Assembly (NCBI GenBank): GCA_020425835.1
Contig: JAGQRC010000187.1
Coordinates: forward strand, 1-6,975
Direction of reading: 5' to 3'
Source: Planctomycetota bacterium
GTDB taxonomy: Bacteria; Planctomycetota; UBA8108; UBA1146; JAJFFE01
Length of the DNA stretch: 6,975 nt
Positions within the stretch are counted from its first letter, which is position 1, and each line of letters begins with the position of its first letter. The notes beneath the pieces are model-generated. The model was not told the DNA's origin. It saw only the letters and a list, made by a program, of their open reading frames with translations, and did not search any database. The position numbers and the translations under genes were made by a program. Positions 1 through 5,733 of the stretch are shown one piece after another.

Positions 1-161
1 CATTCGTTCGCTCTCGATTCCGCGGGTCGTGGGAGCTCGATCCGGCACGAGGTCGGGCGCCGACTGCGGTGGCGGCCGGACTCGTCGAAGGTGCGTGAAC
101 GCGGGCTCGGCGGCGGACGGCTCGTGGCGCTCCCGCTGATCGGCTCCACGAGGCTTCGCGG

Positions 162-191
162 AGTCTAAGTCAGTTTCTCGCAACGTGTCAA
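162..191 (-). promoter_or_regulatory. Candidate sigma70-type promoter reading leftward
   Basis: On the minus strand a perfect -35 hexamer TTGACA (plus 186-191) is followed by an 18-base spacer and the -10 hexamer TAGACT (plus 162-167, four of six matches to TATAAT). Transcription would start near base 155 and run off the left edge, giving a leader of about 150 bases if the ATG at 3-1 is the start. It sits in the most AT-rich patch of the upstream region. No gene it would serve is visible in the window, so the call rests on the hexamers alone. Confidence 0.45.
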
Positions 192-327
192 GCGAGTGAC
201 GACGCTGTCCGAAGATGACGGAAACGCGGACGATCGGCACCGGACCGCAGGTCGGAGCCCACCGTCCACGAACGTGTCCTCGACCGGGCTGCGGCGCTCC
301 GACGGAATCTCGCTTCGCTGGTCGGGA

Positions 328-346
328 CCCGTGACGGGGCTACAAT
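328..346 (+). promoter_or_regulatory. Candidate promoter -10 (TACAAT) with adjacent palindrome, upstream of the NPCBM gene
   Basis: TACAAT at 341-346 matches TATAAT in five of six positions and would start transcription near 353, about 25 bases before the proposed TTG start at 379. The best -35 at normal spacing is poor (TGGTCG, 319-324, 16-base spacer), so activation by a regulator is possible. Directly upstream is the 11-bp palindrome CCCGT-G-ACGGG (328-338), placed where an operator could act. If this promoter is real, the longer reading frame starting at GTG 196 cannot be the start on this transcript. Confidence 0.4.
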
Positions 347-378
347 CGGCCCGCCCGTCGCACGAAAGCGAGAACCCG

Positions 379-1701
379 TTGCCCCTTCATGACTCGTTCC
401 GCGGGCGGCGGTTCGCCGCCGTCCGTCGCTCGGCCCGCTGGTGCTCCTTCCTCCCGACCCCCGGACCCAGCCGTTGGATCCCGTTCGTCGTACTGATCGG
501 TGTGATCGGTCTCGACCCTCTGCAGTCGCGCGCCTCGAGTGTCGAGACCGTCGACGCGGTGATCGATGGTGTCGCCTCCATCGCTCTCGAGTCGACCGAC
601 GGGACGCCGACTCGACTGCAGATTCCCGGTCGATCCCTCGAGCTTCGCGACGTTCTCCGCATCGGCCTCGAGCCGAGCTTCACCCAGCCCGGGGAGTTCG
701 CCATCGAACTCGGGGATGGGAGTCGACTCGTCGGCAGCATGCACGCTCCGTCGGAGGGCTCGGAGCCTGCCGAGGCCGAGGCGATTCGCATCTCGTCGGC
801 CTTCTTCGCCAAGCCGCGGGACATCCCCCTCGAGTCCATTCGGCGCATCGAGCGGCTCGTCCCGGGTGCCGAGCCCGTCCCGGCCCCTTCCGGCCGAGAG
901 TCCGATCACCTCCACCCGACGAGCGGGGGAACCGTCTCGGGCGTTCTCGTCGAGGTCACTCATTCCGGAGTCCGGTTCGAGGACGACGAACTCGGAACAC
1001 TGACCTTCGAGTGGCCACAGCTGCGGGCGGTGGACTTCGCGTCGCTCGGGGCGGGCAACGCGCTGCCCCCGAAGTCGATCGAGGTCGCGTTGGAAGGCCC
1101 GAGCGGTGGCTTGCTTCGGGGCGCCCTGATCGCACTCGACGACCGGGCGGTCACCGTCGAGAACCCCTTGATCGGACAGGTGCTCGCGCCGCTGCGACAG
1201 CTGGCGGGAATCGAAGTTCGAATGGGAAGGGTGCAGTACCTCTCGGATCGCGAGCCGGTCGAAGTGGAGCAAGGAGGCGATCCTGACTTGATCGATCCCG
1301 AGATCTTCGGGCAGTTCTTCGGTTGGCAGCGGGATCGAAGCGTGGAACGAACTCCACTGATCGTCGGTGAGCGCACCTTCCGCAAGGGACTCGGTGTGCA
1401 CGCGCGTTGTCGCTTGGTCTACGCCGTCGCCGCGGGCGATCGGGTCTTCCAGAGCTGGGTCGGTCTCGACGCGACCGCCCGTCCGCCGACTCGCAACCCG
1501 AAGTACGGATCGGTCGTGTTCAAGGTGATCGTCGACGGCGACGTCCGGTCGACCACTCCCATGAGCTGGAAGGACCCGGCGCGCCGTATCGAGACTTCCC
1601 TTCAGGGCGCGAAGCGAATCGAACTCATCGTCGAGGAGGGGCCCGGCTCGTTGATCTGTGACCGGGCGGACTGGGGCGACGCGAGAATCGTCCGCGACTG
1701 A
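379..1701 (+). CDS. Exported NPCBM-domain protein with three small beta-repeat modules
   Basis: About 440 residues. NPCBM is a putative carbohydrate-binding module common in planctomycete exported proteins, so binding to a glycan outside the cytoplasm is likely; no enzyme motif is seen. A hydrophobic stretch (residues 33-45, W-IPFVVLIGVIG) ends in a plausible signal peptidase site after residue 52 (SRA|SS), though the n-region of over 30 residues is long. Three short beta-rich repeats follow at about 107-160, 183-221 and 234-281, each with a Gly-containing turn, then L-x-G-x-L/M or V-S-G, then PL-x-x-L-x-x-I or a similar ending. NPCBM fills 286-440: YLSD-x-EP at 287, KGLGVHA at 336-342, GSVVFKVIVDGD, and a closing ADWGDARI. 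The frame is open back to GTG 196, but residues upstream of 379 are Arg/Ser-rich and the candidate -10 box lies inside that extension. TTG 379 has GCGAG six bases upstream; GTG at 196, 274 or 331 are alternatives. Probably the first gene of the operon. Family call firm, start uncertain. Confidence 0.85.
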   Translation: MPLHDSFRGRRFAAVRRSARWCSFLPTPGPSRWIPFVVLIGVIGLDPLQSRASSVETVDAVIDGVASIALESTDGTPTRLQIPGRSLELRDVLRIGLEPSFTQPGEFAIELGDGSRLVGSMHAPSEGSEPAEAEAIRISSAFFAKPRDIPLESIRRIERLVPGAEPVPAPSGRESDHLHPTSGGTVSGVLVEVTHSGVRFEDDELGTLTFEWPQLRAVDFASLGAGNALPPKSIEVALEGPSGGLLRGALIALDDRAVTVENPLIGQVLAPLRQLAGIEVRMGRVQYLSDREPVEVEQGGDPDLIDPEIFGQFFGWQRDRSVERTPLIVGERTFRKGLGVHARCRLVYAVAAGDRVFQSWVGLDATARPPTRNPKYGSVVFKVIVDGDVRSTTPMSWKDPARRIETSLQGAKRIELIVEEGPGSLICDRADWGDARIVRD

Positions 1702-1771
1702 GCGGCGACGCCACTCCATCATCGTTTCGTCGCGGTCTCCCCGTCGACATCCCGGACGAACCGACCCTGCC

Positions 1772-1820
1772 GCGAGCGATCGGGCTCGCAGGAAGATCGA
1801 GCCCCGCCGGTCGCGGCTCG
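1772..1820 (+). other. Two GC-rich hairpins in the spacer between genes 1 and 2
   Basis: The 148-base gap (1702-1849) contains GCGAGC (1772-1777) pairing with GCTCGC (1784-1789) across a six-base loop, then CGAGCC (1798-1803) pairing with GGCTCG (1815-1820) across an 11-base loop. Neither is followed by a T-run, so neither is a standard intrinsic terminator. They could stabilise mRNA ends after processing, weaken readthrough or be chance structures in GC-rich DNA. No convincing promoter is seen in the gap, which favours readthrough from gene 1 into gene 2. Confidence 0.3.
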
Positions 1821-1840
1821 GACGACTCGCACTGGAAACG

Positions 1841-1918
1841 AAGGAACTCATGTCTGGACCCATCGACTTCCGCCGCCTGCTCGACCGAAGCGCGTCCGAG
1901 GATGGAGGCGGCGAGGTG
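1841..1918 (+). promoter_or_regulatory. Two competing ribosome sites for the transglutaminase-like gene
   Basis: AAGGA (1841-1845) lies four bases before ATG 1850. In the same frame GGAGG (1904-1908) lies seven bases before GTG 1916, a better Shine-Dalgarno and spacing on a weaker start codon. The first start gives a signal peptide with a long n-region of about 37 residues; the second gives a compact Arg-rich n-region before the same hydrophobic core and AHA|Q cleavage site. ATG 1850 is used here for coordinates, and GTG 1916 is a serious alternative. Confidence 0.5.
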
Positions 1919-4900
1919 GAACGTCGCGTCGCGCGCTCGCGAGTCACCGCGCGCCTCGGGATCGCGGCGTGGCTCGGTCTCGCCTTCGTCTCGTCCGCGC
2001 ACGCCCAAGCGACGAAGCTGTCGGAGATCATCTGGGGCCGCGAGTATCGAGCGGACCGAGAGCTCGAGTCTCTCGAGGAGGTCGAGGCCGCGCTCGATCG
2101 AATGCCAGAGGGAACCGTAGCCGGTCTCGATGTCGAAGGGTCGCGCCTCGTCGCGGAGGAGATCCTCCTCCGAGCCCTGCGAGATCGCGCGATCTCGTCC
2201 GGGCGGACGGCGGACGCGGGATCCGTCGTTCGGCGTTTCCTGGAGCGTCCTTCCCATCCGTACGTCGAGACTCTCGCGCGCTCGCTTCTCGGATACCTCG
2301 AGTGGAACACCGGCAACTTCGACGACGCGCAGTCCCAATGGCGGACGCTCGAGTACGCGAACGACTGGTGGGTCATCGGCCCTTTCGAGAACGAGCGCGG
2401 AAGTGGCTTCGGTACGCCGCACGCCATCGAGAGCTCCGTCGATTTCGATGCAGTGTTCCCCGGCAAGCGCAACACGGTCGGGTGGCGGAGGTTCTCCGGC
2501 ATGACGCGCGGCGGAATGATCGAACTCGGAGAGCTTCTCGATCCGGATGAAGAGGCATTGGCGTTTCTGGTCACCCACGTTCACTGCGATGCTCCGACAC
2601 GCGCCGTCCTGCGACTGGGGTCGACGGGGTCGATTGCGGTCTGGCTCGGCGCCGTCGAGGTGCTACGCGTCGATGTCGAGCGCCCCTTGCACTTCGATCA
2701 AGACGCGGTCGTCGTCGATCTCCCCGCCGGTTGGACTCGCGTGCTGATCAAGAGCGGTCAGACCAAGGGGGCTTGGGCGGTTCGCGCTCGATGGACGGAC
2801 GAACTCGGGGCCCCGATCGGTCTGTTGACTCGTGGCAGCGTCGAAGCAGGAACTCCACTGGCCAGTGGTGCGCAAAGAGTCGGAGGCGTCCCGTTCCAAG
2901 GCGCGACCACTCTTCTCTCGGAAGCGCCGCTCGATCGTCTCTCTCCCGCGGAGAAGGCGGCGACCCTCCGCCTGCGCGGCTACCTCGCGATGGATCGAAC
3001 CGTCCATGACGTCGATGAGCACCCGGATCGTGAGCTGTTCCTCGCGGCCAACGAGGTTGCGCCGAGCGCGGTCGGCTCGTACCTGGTCGCCCGGACGCTC
3101 CGCCCGGAGATCACCCACTCTGCTCAGCGGGAGGAGAATCGTTGGCGCGTTTCGATCGAGCGGGCTCTCGAGCTCGATCCCACATTCGATCGTGCGACGC
3201 TCGATCTGGCGGAGTACTACCAGCGGCGGTTCGGGAACTGGACCCGAGTCCGAGAGCTGATCGAGCCGCTGCTCCGAGATTCCCGGCCCTCGGTGCGCGC
3301 GATGGATCTCGCGGCGGCGCTGACCGAGTTTCGTCTCGGCGCTCCGGCGGCGCGCGCGTGGCAGCAGCGTGCGGTGGACCGTCGACTCCGAGACGGAAGC
3401 TCGGCCTCGGTGCGTCGCTCCGAGGCGAGGCGGCTCCGCACGCGAGGCGAGATCGACGCGGCAGAGTCGTTGCTCCGCGAAGGAGTGAAGGTCAACGGTT
3501 CCGATGTCGGACTGCGACAGGATCTCGCGGCGATCGAGCTGGACCGGGACCGACCCGAACGGGCGCGGGAGTGGTTGACGCCCCTCTGCGACGCCTACCC
3601 CCAACACACCCAGCCCTACCGAGAACTCGCTCGCCTCGAATCATCCTACGACCGCTTCGATGCCGCGCTCGTCGATCTCGGGTCCGCCTTGGCGCTCCGT
3701 CCCCAGGACCCGGAGCTCCATCGCCTCCAGGGCGACTGCCTCATCCAGGCGGGTCGTCCGGAGGTCGCGGTGGAAGCGTTCCGCGACTCGCTCGAGCTCG
3801 ATCCGAATCAGCCGCGCCTTCGGGAGCAGGTCGAGGCGCTGTCGTCGAGCTCCAGCCGCTTCGGGCTCGCGTATCGTGTCGACCCCGACCCGCTGATCGC
3901 GTCGGCGCTCGCGGCGGGCGAGGCGGACAACGATCCCTATCGGGTCCTTCTCGACAACACCGCCGTGGAGATCCACGCGGACGGGACGACGTCCCGTTTC
4001 CGCCAGTACCTGGTCAAGGTGATCAACGATCAGGGGGTTCGCGCGCTGGACTACTACCCGATCGCCTATGCCCAGGGCGAGGAGTGGGTCGACGTGACCG
4101 TCGCCCGGGTCCATCGCGGAGACGGTCGCCACGAGGACGCGCGGATTCGCAATCGGCCGCCCGAAGTCCGCGAGGGTGAGTATCCGGTGTGGAGCAACGC
4201 CTGGGTCGATCTCCCAGCGCTGCGGCCCGGCGACGTGGTGGAGATCGAGTACCACCAAGAGGATCTCAAGCAGTCCTTCTTCGGCGACTACTTCGGAGAT
4301 CGCATCGTCTTCGGCTCGTCGGTTCCCATCGACCGGATGGTCTACACGATCGAGGCTCCTCGGGAGAAGAAGCTCTACTTCCACGGCGCACGCCTCACCG
4401 TGACGCCGTCGACCACGGCCGAGCGCGAGCGCACCATTCGCTGCTGGTCGGCGGAGCATCTCGCGAAGATCGATCCCGAGCCGAGCATGCCCGACGTCGC
4501 CGAACTCGCGCCGGTCCTCGAGGTGTCGACCTTCGAGGATTGGACGGAGTTCGCGCACTGGTATCACCACCTGATCCGGAAGCAGCACGAGAGCTCGGAC
4601 GAGATTCGGGCCAAGGTCGCCGAGCTCACGGAGGGTGTCTCGGACGTTCGCGAGCGGATCCGTCGACTGTACGAGTTCGTCGTGACGGAAGTGCGGTACA
4701 TTGCGTGGGAGTTCGGGGTTCATGGCTTCAAGCCCTACAATGCGTCGACCATCTTCACCCGACGGTTCGGGGACTGTAAGGACAAGGCGACCCTCCTGTG
4801 CACGATGCTGGGGGAGATCGGCGTTCCCGCGTATCCGGTTCTCATCCACGCCGAGACGCGGCGCTCCCGGGAGGACCTCACCCTCCCCCTGATCAACCAC

Positions 4901-5731
4901 TTCAACCACTGCATCGCCTATATCCCGGATGCCGGCGATGGCCGACCGATGTTCGTCGACGGTACGGCCGAGAACCACGGGCTCGACCAGCTGCCGATGA
5001 TGGACCGAGGCGCGGAGGTTCTCGTCGTGCGACCCGACGAGGGTGACCTGGTTCCGATCCCGTGGAACACGCCGACCGAGCAGGCGATCCACGAGAGTGT
5101 CGAAGTCGCGGTCCGTGCGGATGGATCGGCGCAGATCACCCAGCGCGACGTGGTCACGGGCGACTACGCGGTCGGCGTTCGCAGCGGATTCGAGATCGAG
5201 GGACAACGGAAGCGTCGACTCGAGCAGCTCCTGTCCCGTCGGTATCCGGGCGTCGTGGTCGACGACGTCGAAACGACCGACCTCGAGGATCTCACGCAGA
5301 CCCCGGCCCTCACGCTGCGTCTCTCGGTTCCGGAGTGGGCCGATGCCAACGGAGATGGTCTCAAGCTTCCGTCCTTGCAGGATCTGTTCAACACGGTCAA
5401 TCCGGTGGCCTCGCTCGCGTCGCGGGTCGAGCGAGAGCACGACCTCCTCCTCGGAAACCCGTCGCTCAGCGAACTCACCGTGGAGATCACCCTTCCACCA
5501 GGAGTCGAAGTGAAACATCTCCCCGAGAGTTTCCGGCTCACTTCTCCGGACGCGACGTTCGCGTTCCAGGCGTCGGTGACGGGTCAGAAGATCGAGCTCC
5601 GTCGAACCTACGAGCAGTCGGCGCCTCGGGTCGAGGCGTCGGACTATCCGAGCTTCCGGGAGATCGCGGATCGCATTCGCGAGCTGGCTCGAGAGCGAAT
5701 CGTCCTCAACAAGATCGAGGAGGTGGAATAG
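1850..5731 (+). CDS. Exported TPR / DUF3857 / transglutaminase-like multidomain protein
   Basis: 1293 residues. Transglutaminase-fold enzymes use Cys-His-Asp chemistry to crosslink, deamidate or cleave at amide bonds; bacterial DUF3857 proteins of this type are mostly uncharacterised and the substrate here is unknown. The signal peptide ends at AHA|Q (residue 52). Next comes a helical region (about 55-172), then a beta-sandwich-like module opening with WWVIGPF (173-179) and containing a VWL strand near 265. About five TPRs span 448-655, the last (621-654) the most canonical. DUF3857 follows at about 699-880 and the transglutaminase core at about 934-1040. Triad candidates are Cys976 in RFGDCKDKATLL, His1020 in NHFNHCIAYI and Asp1037 in FVDGT, in the order and context expected for an active domain. 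The C-terminal beta region (about 1060-1293) resembles DUF3858 and ends in a charged helix. No C-terminal membrane anchor is seen, so a periplasmic or surface location is inferred. The reading frame extends upstream to GTG 1658, but that extension is Arg-rich, overlaps gene 1 and is unlikely to be coding. Gene 3 is coupled downstream. Confidence 0.93.
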   Translation: MSGPIDFRRLLDRSASEDGGGEVERRVARSRVTARLGIAAWLGLAFVSSAHAQATKLSEIIWGREYRADRELESLEEVEAALDRMPEGTVAGLDVEGSRLVAEEILLRALRDRAISSGRTADAGSVVRRFLERPSHPYVETLARSLLGYLEWNTGNFDDAQSQWRTLEYANDWWVIGPFENERGSGFGTPHAIESSVDFDAVFPGKRNTVGWRRFSGMTRGGMIELGELLDPDEEALAFLVTHVHCDAPTRAVLRLGSTGSIAVWLGAVEVLRVDVERPLHFDQDAVVVDLPAGWTRVLIKSGQTKGAWAVRARWTDELGAPIGLLTRGSVEAGTPLASGAQRVGGVPFQGATTLLSEAPLDRLSPAEKAATLRLRGYLAMDRTVHDVDEHPDRELFLAANEVAPSAVGSYLVARTLRPEITHSAQREENRWRVSIERALELDPTFDRATLDLAEYYQRRFGNWTRVRELIEPLLRDSRPSVRAMDLAAALTEFRLGAPAARAWQQRAVDRRLRDGSSASVRRSEARRLRTRGEIDAAESLLREGVKVNGSDVGLRQDLAAIELDRDRPERAREWLTPLCDAYPQHTQPYRELARLESSYDRFDAALVDLGSALALRPQDPELHRLQGDCLIQAGRPEVAVEAFRDSLELDPNQPRLREQVEALSSSSSRFGLAYRVDPDPLIASALAAGEADNDPYRVLLDNTAVEIHADGTTSRFRQYLVKVINDQGVRALDYYPIAYAQGEEWVDVTVARVHRGDGRHEDARIRNRPPEVREGEYPVWSNAWVDLPALRPGDVVEIEYHQEDLKQSFFGDYFGDRIVFGSSVPIDRMVYTIEAPREKKLYFHGARLTVTPSTTAERERTIRCWSAEHLAKIDPEPSMPDVAELAPVLEVSTFEDWTEFAHWYHHLIRKQHESSDEIRAKVAELTEGVSDVRERIRRLYEFVVTEVRYIAWEFGVHGFKPYNASTIFTRRFGDCKDKATLLCTMLGEIGVPAYPVLIHAETRRSREDLTLPLINHFNHCIAYIPDAGDGRPMFVDGTAENHGLDQLPMMDRGAEVLVVRPDEGDLVPIPWNTPTEQAIHESVEVAVRADGSAQITQRDVVTGDYAVGVRSGFEIEGQRKRRLEQLLSRRYPGVVVDDVETTDLEDLTQTPALTLRLSVPEWADANGDGLKLPSLQDLFNTVNPVASLASRVEREHDLLLGNPSLSELTVEITLPPGVEVKHLPESFRLTSPDATFAFQASVTGQKIELRRTYEQSAPRVEASDYPSFREIADRIRELARERIVLNKIEEVE

Positions 5732-5733
5732 TG
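5718..5733 (+). promoter_or_regulatory. Full-length Shine-Dalgarno and stop/start overlap coupling gene 3 to gene 2
   Basis: AGGAGGTG (5718-5725) is an eight-base match to the usual 16S anti-Shine-Dalgarno. It lies inside the last codons of gene 2, five bases before GTG 5731. The TAG stop (5729-5731) shares its G with that GTG. This fixes the gene 3 start firmly and implies that ribosomes finishing gene 2 can start gene 3 directly, so the two products are probably made in linked amounts. Confidence 0.85.

Larger units (their letters stand above)
1..378. other. Upstream intergenic region, probably between divergent genes
   Basis: No convincing coding sequence is seen here. Plus-strand frame 1 is open from base 1 to a TAA at 166-168, but its product is Arg/Gly/Ser-rich and unlike any family I know; the other two plus frames close at about 95 and 139. 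All three minus frames are open over 1-163, which is expected in GC-rich DNA. The only minus-strand ATG (plus CAT) is at 1-3, with a weak purine-rich stretch (GAGAG) about seven bases upstream, so a leftward gene may begin exactly at the window edge. The most AT-rich patch (165-191) holds the leftward promoter candidate. A rightward promoter candidate lies near 341. An 8-base direct repeat, AACGTGTC, occurs at 182-189 and 271-278, the second copy inside the palindrome CACGAACGTG (267-276). Confidence 0.6.

Noticed and set aside
1..168. Possible C-terminal end of an upstream rightward gene in frame 1, ending at TAA 166-168
   Set aside because: It is open for only 55 codons, has a low-complexity Arg/Gly/Ser product and no recognisable family, and the leftward promoter candidate overlaps its end. 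It cannot be excluded without the flanking sequence.
1772..1820. Intrinsic terminator between genes 1 and 2
   Set aside because: The hairpins are present but no T-run follows either stem.
1658..1849. Upstream extension of gene 2 from GTG 1658
   Set aside because: It overlaps the last 44 bases of gene 1 and adds an Arg-rich 64-residue stretch before the signal peptide, which would prevent normal export. ATG 1850 and GTG 1916 both have ribosome sites.
340..2574. 744-codon open frame on the minus strand
   Set aside because: It lies opposite genes 1 and 2, and its product is Arg/Ser-rich with no recognisable domain. The plus-strand genes show clear families, signal peptides and catalytic motifs. 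Long antisense frames are common in GC-rich DNA because the stop codons TAA, TAG and TGA are rare.
5342..5377. EF-hand-like calcium loop DANGDGLKL in gene 2 (from residue 1165)
   Set aside because: The start of the loop fits, but position 12 is Leu rather than Glu or Asp. The stretch aligns better with the usual C-terminal beta region after transglutaminase-like domains of this kind.
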